Source: Azospirillum halopraeferens DSM 3675
GTDB taxonomy: Bacteria; Pseudomonadota; Alphaproteobacteria; Azospirillales; Azospirillaceae
DNA length: 64,000 bases
NCBI RefSeq assembly: GCF_000429625.1
Contig: NZ_AUCF01000013.1
Span: forward strand, 1 to 64,000
Reading direction: 5' to 3'
In this document: positions 41,760 through 51,151 of the stretch, one piece after another
Numbering within the stretch: position 1 is the stretch's first letter
How the letters are laid out: each line of letters opens with the position of its first letter
Position numbers and translations under genes: made by a program
Notes under the pieces: model-generated
Told to the model about the DNA's origin: nothing
What the model saw: only the letters and a program-made list of their open reading frames with translations
Database searches by the model: none

Positions 41760-41785
41760 CGGCGGCGCGTGCGAAAGCGTCCGTC

Positions 41786-42064
41786 ATGACCGATACCGAA
41801 GTCATCGAACTGTGCCGCACCACGCTGGTGACGCTGGTCATGGTTTGCGGACCGATCCTGCTGATCATGATGGTGGTGGGAACGGTCATCTCCGTGTTCC
41901 AGGCGGTCACCCAGATCCAGGAACAGACCCTGTCCATGGTGCCGAAGGTGCTGATCGTCTTCGGCGTGTCGATCCTGTTGATGCCCTATATGCTGGGCGA
42001 GATGACCGAGTTCTTCAATCTGGAGATCGCGGACCGCATCGTCGCCATCGGCACCGGCCGCTGA
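41786..42064 (+). CDS. fliQ: flagellar export gate protein FliQ
   Basis: FliQ (92 aa) has two membrane helices and wraps around the FliP-FliR core. LVTLVMVCGPILLIMMVVGT, then VISVFQAVTQIQEQTLSMVP and LIVFGVSILLMPYMLGEM, match the family throughout. It is followed by fliR after 19 bases. Confidence 0.97.
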   Translation: MTDTEVIELCRTTLVTLVMVCGPILLIMMVVGTVISVFQAVTQIQEQTLSMVPKVLIVFGVSILLMPYMLGEMTEFFNLEIADRIVAIGTGR

Positions 42065-42083
42065 CGGCCCGCGGAACGGGCCG

Positions 42084-42854
42084 ATGGACATCATCCCCAC
42101 CCTGTTCGCCGACCAGATCTATGTCTGGCTGCTGGTGTTCGCGCGGGTCGGCGCCGCCTTCATGGTGATGCCCACCATCGGCGACCCGTTCGTGTCCGCC
42201 CGCACCCGTCTGCTGTTCGCGCTGGCGGTCAGCGTCGTCGTGGCGCCCGTGCTGCGGCCGCAGCTTCCACCCGAACCGCAGCAGGCGCTGGCGCTGGTGA
42301 CGCTGATCATCGGGGAACTGACCGTCGGGGTGTTCATGGGCACCATCGCGCGTCTGCTGGTGGGCGCGCTGGAGGTGGCCGGGACCATCATCGCCACCCA
42401 GTCCGGCCTCGCCATGGCCCAGATGTTCAACCCGGCGCTGGGCAGCCAGGGCACCCTGCCGGGCGCCCTGATGGGCTGGCTGGGGCTGCTGATGCTGTTC
42501 GCCACCGACCTGCACCATCTTCTGATCATGGCGGTCGTCGACAGCTATCATCTGTTCGTGCCGGGCGCGGCGCTGCCGGTCAACGACATGGCCGACCTGA
42601 TCGCCCGGCTGGTGTCGCGCAGCTTCCTGATCGGCGTCCAGATGGCGGCGCCGTTCCTGATCATCGGCCTTATGTTCGGCGTGGCGCTGGGCATCCTCAG
42701 CAAACTGGCGCCGCAGATCCAGGTGTTCTTCCTGTTCATGTCCACGCAGGTGGCGATCGGCCTGTTCCTCTTCGCCCTGACGCTGTCGGGCATGATGCTG
42801 TTCTGGCTGTCGCACTTCGAGTCCACATTCATCGAATTCCTCAGCCCGACCTGA
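42084..42854 (+). CDS. fliR: flagellar export gate protein FliR
   Basis: FliR (256 aa) is the single-copy gate subunit with six hydrophobic segments. It has FARVGAAFMVMPTIGDPFVS, QSGLAMAQMFNPALGSQGT and VDSYHLFVPGA, and a C-terminal NPTH-free tail rich in Leu and Phe. It is complete. It ends 18 bases before flhB. Confidence 0.96.
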   Translation: MDIIPTLFADQIYVWLLVFARVGAAFMVMPTIGDPFVSARTRLLFALAVSVVVAPVLRPQLPPEPQQALALVTLIIGELTVGVFMGTIARLLVGALEVAGTIIATQSGLAMAQMFNPALGSQGTLPGALMGWLGLLMLFATDLHHLLIMAVVDSYHLFVPGAALPVNDMADLIARLVSRSFLIGVQMAAPFLIIGLMFGVALGILSKLAPQIQVFFLFMSTQVAIGLFLFALTLSGMMLFWLSHFESTFIEFLSPT

Positions 42855-42872
42855 CCACCGAGGGAGTGCCGG

Positions 42873-43952
42873 GTGTCCGAAGACGCTGACGAGTCATCAA
42901 AAACAGAAGACCCAACAGAGAAAAAGAAAGAAAAGGCTCGCGAAGAAGGGCAGTTCGCCCGCAGCCAGGAGATCAACAACTGGCTGATCGTCGCCGTCAT
43001 GTTCATCGTCCTGGTGTCGATGCTGCCGAGCACGTTATCGGGTTTGCAGCGGCGCCTGACGTTCTACATCGAGCATGTGTACCAGATCCCGATGGACACG
43101 GGCGGCGTGGGACAGGTCCTTTATCGCGTGGTCGGCGACGTGCTGTGGGCTCTGTGGCTGCCGGTGGTGCTGCTGGTCATCGCCGGCATCCTCGCCTCCG
43201 TCGCCCAGACGGGATGGCACATCTCCTGGAAGCTGATCATCCCGAAGTTCAGCAAGCTCGACCCCCTGAAGGGGTTGAAGCGGATCTTCTCCGGCGGGGC
43301 CCAGGCGGTGGAACTGGCCAAGGGCGTGGGAAAACTGCTGCTGGTGGGCGGGGTCTCCTACCTGGCGCTCCTGCCCATGCTCCGCTCCATCGAACTGTAT
43401 GTGGGCATGGACCCGTTCGGCCTGCTGGCGTCGATGGACGACATCGCCTTCACGCTGCTGGCGGGTGTCCTGGCGGTGTTGTCGATCATCGCGGCGGGCG
43501 ATCTGGCCTGGCAGACCTACAGCCACAACAAAAAGATGAAGATGACCAAGCAGGAGGTGAAGGACGAGCACAAGCAGGCCGAAGGCGACCCCGTGGTCAA
43601 GGGACGCATCCGCCAGCTCCGCTTCGAACGCGCGCGCCAGCGCATGATGGCGTCGGTGCCGCAGGCCGACGTGGTGGTGACCAACCCGACCCACTATTCG
43701 ATCGCGCTGAAGTACGACCCGCAGACCATGCAGGCGCCGGTGCTGCTGGCCAAGGGTGTCGACAGCGTCGCCATGAAGATCCGCGAGGTCGCCACCGAGC
43801 ACGACATCCCCATCGTCGAGAACCCCCCGCTTGCCCGTGCGTTGTACGCCACCGTCGACATCGACGAGGAGATTCCGGCGGAGCACTATCGTGCGGTTGC
43901 CGAGATCATTACCTATGTTTTCAAGCTGAAGCAGCGGAGCTTCGGACGCTAG
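42873..43952 (+). CDS. flhB: flagellar export switch protein FlhB
   Basis: FlhB controls the change from rod/hook to filament substrates by self-cleavage. The 359-aa protein starts with GTG and begins SEDADESSKTEDPTEKKKEK, the conserved lead. Four membrane helices follow, then the cytoplasmic domain with VTNPTHYSIALKYDP; cleavage would occur between Asn271 and Pro272. The first 25 codons use A-rich codons (AAA, ACA, GAA) quite unlike the GC-rich usage around them. It ends the rod/gate operon and is followed 63 bases later by cckA. A second, truncated FlhB domain is encoded at 38.9-39.3 kb. Confidence 0.97.
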   Translation: MSEDADESSKTEDPTEKKKEKAREEGQFARSQEINNWLIVAVMFIVLVSMLPSTLSGLQRRLTFYIEHVYQIPMDTGGVGQVLYRVVGDVLWALWLPVVLLVIAGILASVAQTGWHISWKLIIPKFSKLDPLKGLKRIFSGGAQAVELAKGVGKLLLVGGVSYLALLPMLRSIELYVGMDPFGLLASMDDIAFTLLAGVLAVLSIIAAGDLAWQTYSHNKKMKMTKQEVKDEHKQAEGDPVVKGRIRQLRFERARQRMMASVPQADVVVTNPTHYSIALKYDPQTMQAPVLLAKGVDSVAMKIREVATEHDIPIVENPPLARALYATVDIDEEIPAEHYRAVAEIITYVFKLKQRSFGR

Positions 43953-44015
43953 GTCGGCGTCGGCACGGGCACCGCTGCGGAAACGGCAAGGCGGAACGGC
44001 AAGGCGGGAGAGCCG

Positions 44016-46538
44016 GTGGGCGACGCAACCTCCATTCTCGACGGCCGGCGCGACCGGACGGCCCGGCCGCCCCGGCCGGAGCCGGCCGGGCTGACGGCCC
44101 TGACCGTCGTCTCCCGGGCCCTGGGCGGGGCGGGACTGGCGACGGCGGCGGCGGGGCTGGTCGCCGGCCACATCGGCCTCGCATGGGCCGGCGTGGCGAC
44201 CGCGGCGGCCGGCTTCGTCGCCCTGCTCGTCCGCGTCAGCCGCCTGCGCCGCCGCGTGGAACGCGACGGCGCGCTGGTGACGGGAGCGCTGGAGGGGCTG
44301 ACCTGCGGCGAGGCGGTGTGCGACGCTGACGGAAAGCCCGTTTTCGTCAACAGCACCTTCTCCGCCCTGGTCGATGTCCACCCCGGCGAATCGCCGGCGG
44401 CGGCCCTGAAACGGCTGGTCAGCGCCGATCCCGACGGGGTGGCCGGGCTGGAGCGGGTGCAGGAGCGCGCGCGCGCCGGGGTCGCGGCCACCACCGAGAT
44501 CCGCATTCCCCGCGGGGACGGGCCGCCGGAATGGCGGCGGCTGCAGGCCCTGCCGGTTGCCGGCTTCCCGGGCGCCATCCATTGGCGCCTTGAGGACATC
44601 ACCGCCCGGCGGGAGCTGGAGCAGGTCATGCTGCGCGAGCAGAGCAAGCTCGTGGACTTCATGGACCACGCCCCGGTGGGGTTCTTCTCGGTCGACCAGG
44701 ACGGCGCCTTCCTGTTCGTCAACGCCACCCTGGCAAAGTGGCTCGAATCCACGCCGGGCGAGCTGATGGATGGCGGTCGCCACCTGCACAACGTGCTGGC
44801 CAACCCGCCGCGGGGGGCCGCCCCGTACGACCTGTTCGAGGCGGGCGGGCCGGAGCAGCGCGGCGAACTGACCATGTGCGGCGTTCGCGGCCGGCGTTTT
44901 CAGGCGTCCGTCGCCCAGTCGGTGGTGATCGCCGACGACGGGCGCACGGTCCACACCCGCTCGGTCGTGCGCGACCTGACACCGGAGCGGGAATGGGAGG
45001 AGGCCCTGCGCCTCTCCGAACAACGCTTCCAGCGGTTCTTCGAGGATGCCCCCGTCGGCATCGCCCTGGCCGACGAATCCGGCCGGCTGGCGGAATGCAA
45101 CGACGCCTTCCTGACGCTGACCGGCGCCCGCGCCGGCGACGTGATCGGCCGGCCGACCGCCGAGCTGATCGAGCCGGGCGAGCGGGACCTGGTCGACGCC
45201 CGCCTGCGCGAGGTTCTGGGGGGCTCCGATCCCGCGGCACCGCTGGAGGTCCGCCTGTCGGGCGAACGGGACGTGGTGGTCCAGCTCTACGCCCGCCGCC
45301 TGGGCCGCCCCGGCGCGGATGCCGGGACGGGCCTGATCCTGCACTTCATCGATCTGACCGAGCGCAAGAGCCTGGAGGCACAGTTCGCCCAGTCGCAGAA
45401 GATGCAGGCGGTGGGGCAGTTGGCGGGGGGCGTGGCGCACGACTTCAACAATCTGCTGACGGCCATGATCGGCTTCTGCGATCTGCTGCTGCTGCGCCAC
45501 AAGCCGGGCGACCATTCGTTCAGCGACATTATGCAGATCAAGCAGAACGCGAACCGCGCCGCCAACCTGGTGCGCCAGCTCCTGGCGTTCTCCCGTCAGC
45601 AGACCCTTCAGCCCCGCATCATCAACGTCACCGACGTGCTGGCGGAGCTGTCCAACCTGCTGCGCCGGCTGATCGGCGAGAACATCGACCTGAAGATGAT
45701 CCACGGCCGCGACCTGGGCCTGGTGAAGGTCGACCAGAACCAGCTCGAACAGGTCATCATCAACCTGGTGGTCAACGCCCGCGACGCCATGGCCGGCGCC
45801 GGCGGGCGCCTGACGGTGGTCACCGGCAACTACACCGTCACCGCCCCGGAACGGCGCGAGCATGAGGTGATCCCGCCGGGAGAGTACGTGTCGATCGAGG
45901 TGATCGACACCGGCATCGGCATCCCCCGGGAGAACCTCCAGCGCATCTTCGAACCGTTCTTCTCCACCAAGGAGGTGGGATCGGGCACCGGCCTCGGGCT
46001 CAGCACCGTCTACGGCATCGTGCGCCAGACGGGCGGCTTCATCTTCGTGGACAGCGCACCCGGCCAGGGCGCCAAGTTCACCATCCTGCTGCCCCGCCAC
46101 CAGGGCCAGCCCGCACCGGTCGAGACCGGCGAACCGCGCGAGCGGCGCGGCAGCGATCTGACGGGCACCGGCATCATCATGCTTGTGGAGGACGAGGACG
46201 CCGTGCGCGTCTTCTCCGCGCGCGCCCTGCGCAACAAGGGCTATCAGGTGCTGGAGGCAAAGAACGGCGAGGCGGCGTTGCAGCAGATCGGCGACGACGG
46301 GGGCCGCATCGACCTGCTGATCACCGACGTGGTGATGCCGCAGATGGACGGGCCGACGCTGGCCCGCCGGGTGCGGGAACGGCGCCCGGACATGAAGGTG
46401 ATCTTCATCTCCGGCTACGCGGAGGACCGCTTCAAGGACGAGTTCGATGGCGCCGGCGCCGCCCACTTCCTGCCCAAGCCCTTTTCGCTGAAGCAGCTCG
46501 CGTCCAAGGTGAAAGAGGTCATCCGCGGTCCGGGCTGA
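44016..46538 (+). CDS. cckA: cell-cycle hybrid histidine kinase CckA
   Basis: CckA phosphorylates ChpT, which passes phosphate to CtrA and CpdR; in Rhodospirillales this pathway governs motility. The 840-aa protein starts GTG. It has two membrane helices (about 33-75), three PAS-like regions (about 88-200, 212-325, 335-450) and a kinase core with His475 in VAHDFNNLLTAMIGF. ATP boxes are INLVVNARDAM, DTGIGI and GTGLGLSTVYGIV. A receiver follows with Asp771 in LITDVVMPQMDGP and LPKPF. The long match around LLRHKPGDHSFSDIMQIKQN, then LLAFSRQQTLQPR, is specific to CckA. The end overlaps the convergent cyclase gene by 20 bases. Confidence 0.95.
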   Translation: MGDATSILDGRRDRTARPPRPEPAGLTALTVVSRALGGAGLATAAAGLVAGHIGLAWAGVATAAAGFVALLVRVSRLRRRVERDGALVTGALEGLTCGEAVCDADGKPVFVNSTFSALVDVHPGESPAAALKRLVSADPDGVAGLERVQERARAGVAATTEIRIPRGDGPPEWRRLQALPVAGFPGAIHWRLEDITARRELEQVMLREQSKLVDFMDHAPVGFFSVDQDGAFLFVNATLAKWLESTPGELMDGGRHLHNVLANPPRGAAPYDLFEAGGPEQRGELTMCGVRGRRFQASVAQSVVIADDGRTVHTRSVVRDLTPEREWEEALRLSEQRFQRFFEDAPVGIALADESGRLAECNDAFLTLTGARAGDVIGRPTAELIEPGERDLVDARLREVLGGSDPAAPLEVRLSGERDVVVQLYARRLGRPGADAGTGLILHFIDLTERKSLEAQFAQSQKMQAVGQLAGGVAHDFNNLLTAMIGFCDLLLLRHKPGDHSFSDIMQIKQNANRAANLVRQLLAFSRQQTLQPRIINVTDVLAELSNLLRRLIGENIDLKMIHGRDLGLVKVDQNQLEQVIINLVVNARDAMAGAGGRLTVVTGNYTVTAPERREHEVIPPGEYVSIEVIDTGIGIPRENLQRIFEPFFSTKEVGSGTGLGLSTVYGIVRQTGGFIFVDSAPGQGAKFTILLPRHQGQPAPVETGEPRERRGSDLTGTGIIMLVEDEDAVRVFSARALRNKGYQVLEAKNGEAALQQIGDDGGRIDLLITDVVMPQMDGPTLARRVRERRPDMKVIFISGYAEDRFKDEFDGAGAAHFLPKPFSLKQLASKVKEVIRGPG

Positions 46539-48744
46539 CGGACGCCACCGGCGGCAGGGGCATCGGGGATTCGCAGCGGGCATAGAATCGGACCGTCGCG
46601 CGCCCCGCCTGCTTGGCCTCGTACATGGCGGCGTCGGCGTGACGGATCAGCGTGTCGGCGTCGGTGGCATCGACCGGGAACACACTGGCGCCGATGCTGG
46701 CGCCGATCTCCACCGTGCCGAACTCCAGCTCGAAGGGCCGCGCCATCGCCGTCAGGATGCGCGTCGCCACGCTCACCGCCTCGGTCTCCTCGCGGATGGC
46801 CATCAGCACCACGAATTCGTCGCCGCCCAGGCGCGCCACCGTGTCGTCGTCGCGCACGGTGGTGCGCAGGCGGGCCGCCACCTGCACCAGCAGCTCGTCC
46901 CCCGCCTCGTGCCCGAAGGTGTCGTTCACCGGCTTGAACCGGTCCAGATCGATGTAGAGCAACGCCAGCCGCCCGCGGCTGTGCCGCGCACCGTCCATGG
47001 CCCGGGCCAGGCGGTCGCGCAGCGTGTTGCGGTTGGCCAGCCCGGTGAGGGCGTCCAGGTGGGCCTGCTGCCACACCCGCTCGGCGGCCAGCTTCTCGGC
47101 GTTGATGTCGTCCTTGACGGCGACGAAGCTGACGGTTCGGCCGTCCTGTCCCAGGATCGGCGCGATGGCCGCGCGTTCCCAATAGACCTCGCCGTTCTTG
47201 CGACGGTTGCGGAACTCGCCGTGCCAGACGCGCCCGGCCGTCAGCGCCTCCCACAGACCGCGATAGGTGTCCGGGGGCGTTTCGCCGCTTTGCAGAAAGC
47301 GGGGGTTCTGCCCCTTCGCCTCGTCCGCCGTGTAGCCGGTGGTGGCGGTGAAAGTCGGGTTGACATAGGTGATCCGCCCCTCCGGATCGGTGATGACGAT
47401 GGAACTGGGGCTGTGCTCCAGCGCCTTCAGCAGGGCCGCCGTGCGCTCCTCGGCGCGGCGCCGTTCGGTGATGTCCACCAGGATGCCGACGACGCCGCCG
47501 GGCGTGCCGTCGGCCCGCGCGAACACCGCCTTGCTGGCGATGATGACGCGCTCGGTGCCGTCGGGAAAGCGGGTCGGCTGTTCATAGGACAGGGCTCCGC
47601 CGCCCTCCAGCACCCGGCGATCGGCGGCCTCGTGCGCGGCGGCATCGGCGGGCAGGAACAGCGAATCGGTGCTGCGTCCGGACAGCTCACCGCTGCGGCA
47701 CCGCACCAGCTCCTCGAAGGCGGCGTTGCAGCCGAGATAGCGCAGCTCCGTATCCTTCCAGTAGATCGGCAGAGGAATGGTGTCGAGCAGCGCGTTGCGA
47801 AAGGCGAGTTCATCGCGCAGCCCGTCCTCGGCGACGCGCCGATGGCGGGCGTGCAGGACCAGCACCCCGACCATGGCCAGCAGCAACGCAGCGGAGGCGC
47901 CGAGCGTGGTGGCCAGCAGCCACGCTTCGTGCCACCAGTTCGCCAGGGCGGTGTCCCGCCGCACCGCGGCGGCAAGGCGGAAGGGGAAGTCGGAAAGCTG
48001 GTGGACGACGACGATCCACGGCGGTGTCGCGGGCCGGTCCGCCGCAGCGGCAAACGGCCCCGGCCCGGCATCATCCGCCGCTGCGTCCGACGGCTGCGGC
48101 CAGGTCGCCAGCACGGTGCCCTGTGCGTCGGTCAGCCGCGCGGCCTCGGCCGTTACCCCGATGGCGGGCGACGACAGCGGGGCATAGAGCCGCTCCACGT
48201 CGACCACCGCCAGGACCATGCCGGCGAACCCGCCACCGGCGACCACCGCCCGGCTCAACCCGACCAGCGCCCGCCCTTCGTGACCCATCTGCGCCGCCGT
48301 CTCGTATTGGAAGGTGGCGAGCTGGTCGCGGTGGCGGCGGAAGAAGTCACGACCGGACACGTTCTCCAGACCCGGCTGGCGACGGCCGGCCAGGGCGACC
48401 GTCGCGCCGCCGGCGTCGTACACCAGCAGGCTGACCGTATGGGACGAGGCGAGATGACGGCGGGCCAGGGTTTCGAGGGTCGCCGCGGACAGCAGGACAT
48501 CCGGTTCGCCCGATGCATCGCCGAGGTGTTCGGCCAGTTCGCGCAGGCCGAAGTCGACCAGGGCCAGGACCCCGCTGATCTGCTGGCCGTGCACGCGCGC
48601 CTCATGATGCAGCGCCAGTTCCGCCATCTCCAGCGCCGCCTCGCGCGACGACCACAGGCTGGAGGCCAGCAGCGCCGTCAGCGCGGCCAGGGCGACCGCC
48701 ACCGCCTGGGCGATGTTGCCGCCCCCCCACCCGCCCCGGCTCAT
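46519..48744 (-). CDS. membrane diguanylate cyclase with Cache-like sensor and two PAS domains
   Basis: The product is 741 aa. Membrane helices at about 11-31 and 274-298 enclose a periplasmic dCache-type sensor (GRDFFRRHRDQLATFQY is a typical segment). Two PAS domains follow (about 311-430 and 431-550), then a GGDEF domain (about 560-725). The active site is RLGGDEFVVLM (GGDEF at 640-644), and the inhibitory RxxD site is Arg631-Asp634, exactly five residues ahead, so c-di-GMP synthesis with product inhibition is expected. The second PAS has GQNPRFLQSG, which looks like a LOV domain but lacks the flavin-binding Cys. ATG at 48744 overlaps the stop of the binding-protein gene by four bases. Confidence 0.92.
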   Translation of the reverse strand: MSRGGWGGGNIAQAVAVALAALTALLASSLWSSREAALEMAELALHHEARVHGQQISGVLALVDFGLRELAEHLGDASGEPDVLLSAATLETLARRHLASSHTVSLLVYDAGGATVALAGRRQPGLENVSGRDFFRRHRDQLATFQYETAAQMGHEGRALVGLSRAVVAGGGFAGMVLAVVDVERLYAPLSSPAIGVTAEAARLTDAQGTVLATWPQPSDAAADDAGPGPFAAAADRPATPPWIVVVHQLSDFPFRLAAAVRRDTALANWWHEAWLLATTLGASAALLLAMVGVLVLHARHRRVAEDGLRDELAFRNALLDTIPLPIYWKDTELRYLGCNAAFEELVRCRSGELSGRSTDSLFLPADAAAHEAADRRVLEGGGALSYEQPTRFPDGTERVIIASKAVFARADGTPGGVVGILVDITERRRAEERTAALLKALEHSPSSIVITDPEGRITYVNPTFTATTGYTADEAKGQNPRFLQSGETPPDTYRGLWEALTAGRVWHGEFRNRRKNGEVYWERAAIAPILGQDGRTVSFVAVKDDINAEKLAAERVWQQAHLDALTGLANRNTLRDRLARAMDGARHSRGRLALLYIDLDRFKPVNDTFGHEAGDELLVQVAARLRTTVRDDDTVARLGGDEFVVLMAIREETEAVSVATRILTAMARPFELEFGTVEIGASIGASVFPVDATDADTLIRHADAAMYEAKQAGRATVRFYARCESPMPLPPVASVSPDRG

Positions 48745-49790
48745 GGCGACGCCGCCCCGGCGGTCGGCCGGTCGAGCGCCGCAGCGAAGGCGTCGACAAT
48801 CGCCGGGTCCATGCCCGTGGCGGCGACCCAGGCGTCCTGGCGGTCGCGCAGGCGCTCGCGCCAGGACGCCAGGACCTCCGGCGGCGGCGTCACCAGCATC
48901 ACGCCGTTCTCCGACAACACCCGCCGCGCCTCCTCCTGCGCCGCCGCAGTGTCGCGGCGTGCGGTATCGACCTGCTCCTCCCAGGTCGCGGTCAGCAGAT
49001 CCTGCAGATCCGGCGGCAGCCGATCCCACAGGTAGCGGGACACCAGCGGCACATAATGCGAAAAGTAGGCGCGGTCCTCGAACGCATGGCGCACCCCCTG
49101 CCGCCACAGCTCGGCGCTGACCACGGTGGCGTGGGTGCTGAGCAGCCCGTCGATCCGCCGGGTCCGCAGGGCGTCGGGCAGCTCGGTCCAGGGGACCGCC
49201 ACCGGCCGGGCTCCCAGCGCCTCGAGACGCAGATCGTTGATGTCCCCGCCGGGGGAGCGGATGCGCAATCCCTGCAGATCCTTGATGTCCCGCACCGGCC
49301 GCTCCAGCGTGTAGACATGAGCGAAGCCCAGATGCACCCACCGCCCGGGAAGGTACAGCCCGGTGCTGTCCATCAGCCGCGCGTTCAGCCGCGCCCCGGT
49401 GGACCCGTCAAGAATACGGTCGACGTCGAGGCTGTCGCGACCATAGACCATGGGCAGAAGCAGCGCCCCCACGGTCGGCTCGTACCGGTCGAGCTGCCAG
49501 GTGCCCGGAAGCGCCATCTCGATCCGGCCCTGCTGAAGCGCCCCCACCACGTCGCGGTCCCGGTACAGCGTGCCGCTGTGATGAAACTCGACGGTCAGCC
49601 GGCCGGCGGCGCGCTCCCGAAGGGTGTCGGCGAAGCGTTGAAGGATGCGCGTCTGGACGTGGGTCGGCCCGTTCTCGGTGGAAATCCGGACGAGCAACGC
49701 CGGCTCCGCCGCAGCGTTGCCGTCCGCCGCCACGGCTGCCAGCGCACTGAGCAGCACGACCACCGCCGGTCGAACAGCCATGATGCGCAT
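48741..49790 (-). CDS. TRAP-type (DctP family) periplasmic solute-binding protein
   Basis: This 349-aa protein has a signal peptide (VVVLLSALAAVAADGNAAAE). The DctP fold is visible as LLVRISTENGPTHVQTRILQ, RLTVEFHHSGTLYRDRDVVG and MALPGTWQLDRYEPTVGALL. It continues with LQGLRIRSPGGDINDLRLEA, followed by LGARPVAVPW, whose Arg is the usual carboxylate-binding residue of the family. No DctQ or DctM membrane gene is adjacent. Instead the gene overlaps a membrane diguanylate cyclase, which suggests that the loaded protein may report to that sensor rather than, or as well as, to a transporter. The ATG at 49790 is preferred. Confidence 0.87.
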   Translation of the reverse strand: MRIMAVRPAVVVLLSALAAVAADGNAAAEPALLVRISTENGPTHVQTRILQRFADTLRERAAGRLTVEFHHSGTLYRDRDVVGALQQGRIEMALPGTWQLDRYEPTVGALLLPMVYGRDSLDVDRILDGSTGARLNARLMDSTGLYLPGRWVHLGFAHVYTLERPVRDIKDLQGLRIRSPGGDINDLRLEALGARPVAVPWTELPDALRTRRIDGLLSTHATVVSAELWRQGVRHAFEDRAYFSHYVPLVSRYLWDRLPPDLQDLLTATWEEQVDTARRDTAAAQEEARRVLSENGVMLVTPPPEVLASWRERLRDRQDAWVAATGMDPAIVDAFAAALDRPTAGAASP

Positions 49791-49889
49791 GAAAGGAACA
49801 CCTCGCGGACCGGGACACCCCTTTCGATATAAGCGCATTCCTGTATGCACGGCAATCATCGGATGTGGCGGCGGGACGCTGCTCGTTTC

Positions 49890-49938
49890 GAACAAACCAT
49901 GAATACCCCCTTGCGCATGAGAACAAAAAGCGTACAAT
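49890..49938 (+). promoter_or_regulatory. recA promoter with SOS (LexA) boxes
   Basis: TTGCGC (49911-49916) and TACAAT (49933-49938) are spaced by 16 bases. GAAC-N7-GTAC (49921-49935) overlaps the spacer and -10 and differs by one base from the alphaproteobacterial LexA site GAAC-N7-GAAC. A second near match, GAAC-N7-GAAT, lies at 49890-49904. Repression by LexA and induction by DNA damage are expected. Confidence 0.65.
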
Positions 49939-49989
49939 CGGGCCGTTGCAGTTCGCCCGGCCGTGTGGTCTAAGGAAGGGATACGCGCT

Positions 49990-51069
49990 ATGACGTCCCC
50001 GCAGCTTCGTGTGGTTGAAAAGGATTCCATGGACAAGCAGAAGGCTCTGGACGCCGCGCTGAGCCAGATCGAGCGTGCCTTCGGCAAGGGCTCGATCATG
50101 AAGCTCGGGGCCCGTGAGAACATGGTCGAGACGGAGGTGATCTCCACCGGCTCGCTCGGCCTCGACATCGCGCTGGGCATCGGCGGGCTGCCGCGCGGCC
50201 GCATCGTGGAGATCTACGGACCGGAAAGCTCGGGTAAGACAACGCTGGCCCTGCACGCCATCGCCCAGGCCCAGAAGAACGGCGGCACCTGCGCCTTCGT
50301 GGACGCCGAGCACGCGCTCGACCCGACCTACGCCCGCAAGCTGGGCGTCAACATCGATGAACTGCTGATCTCCCAGCCCGACGCGGGCGAGCAGGCGCTG
50401 GAAATCGCCGACACGCTGGTGCGCTCGGGCGCCATCGACGTGCTGGTGGTCGACAGCGTCGCCGCCCTGGTCCCGCGGGCCGAGCTTGAAGGCGAGATGG
50501 GCGACAGCCACGTCGGCCTGCACGCCCGCCTGATGAGCCAGGCGTTGCGCAAGCTGACCGGCTCGATTGCCAAGTCGAACTGCCTGGTGATCTTCATCAA
50601 CCAGATCCGCCTGAAGATCGGCGTCATGTTCGGCAACCCGGAAACCACCACCGGCGGCAACGCGCTGAAGTTCTACGCGTCGGTCCGCCTCGACATCCGG
50701 CGCATCGGGGCGATCAAGGACCGCGACACGGTGGTCGGCAACCAGACGCGCGTGAAGGTGGTCAAGAACAAGATGGCCCCGCCCTTCCGGGTGGTGGAGT
50801 TCGACATCATGTACGGCGAGGGCGTGTCGAAGGTGGGCGAGTTGCTCGACCTCGGCATCCAGGCCGGGGTGGTGGAGAAGTCGGGCGCCTGGTTCTCGTA
50901 CGACGGCACCCGCATCGGCCAGGGCCGCGAGAACGCCAAGACCTATCTGCGCACCCACCCCGACGCCGCCAAGTCCATCGAGGACAAGATCCGCGCCAAC
51001 GCCGGCCTCGTTGCCGACGCCATGATGGGCACGCCGGAAACCGACGGGGACGCCTCCGGGCCGGAGTGA
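49990..51069 (+). CDS. recA: recombinase RecA
   Basis: RecA forms filaments on single-stranded DNA, drives strand exchange and triggers LexA self-cleavage. The 359-aa protein has Walker [10 protein letters not shown] (77-85), [20 protein letters not shown] for the Walker B and L1 region, and [20 protein letters not shown] for loop 2. It ends with an acidic tail ([13 protein letters not shown]). The ATG at 49990 follows GGAAGGG. It is a single-gene unit closed by the strong terminator just downstream. Confidence 0.99.
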   Translation: MTSPQLRVVEKDSMDKQKALDAALSQIERAFGKGSIMKLGARENMVETEVISTGSLGLDIALGIGGLPRGRIVEIYGPESSGKTTLALHAIAQAQKNGGTCAFVDAEHALDPTYARKLGVNIDELLISQPDAGEQALEIADTLVRSGAIDVLVVDSVAALVPRAELEGEMGDSHVGLHARLMSQALRKLTGSIAKSNCLVIFINQIRLKIGVMFGNPETTTGGNALKFYASVRLDIRRIGAIKDRDTVVGNQTRVKVVKNKMAPPFRVVEFDIMYGEGVSKVGELLDLGIQAGVVEKSGAWFSYDGTRIGQGRENAKTYLRTHPDAAKSIEDKIRANAGLVADAMMGTPETDGDASGPE

Positions 51070-51096
51070 GCGGCCGACCGGCGCGTTTCCATAAGA

Positions 51097-51132
51097 AAAA
51101 GCCCCTCTCCGGCCGGAGAGGGGCTTTTCTTT
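51097..51132. terminator. rho-independent terminator, bidirectional
   Basis: A near-perfect palindrome (AAAAGCCCCTCTCC / GGAGAGGGGCTTTT, centred at about 51112) ends in TTTTCTTTT. It closes recA. Because the other strand also presents a T-run, it can also stop transcripts from the convergent lipoprotein gene. Confidence 0.95.
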
Positions 51133-51151
51133 TGGTGGTTGCCGGACCCGC

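Noticed and set aside
43035..46583. A 1182-codon minus-strand frame opposite flhB and cckA
   Set aside because: It is the same kind of shadow frame; both sense genes are certain and the antisense product lacks recognisable domains.
47090..47420. LOV photoreceptor domain in the diguanylate cyclase
   Set aside because: The GQNPRFLQSG segment looks like the LOV motif, but the flavin-adduct Cys is Pro, so it is an ordinary PAS domain.
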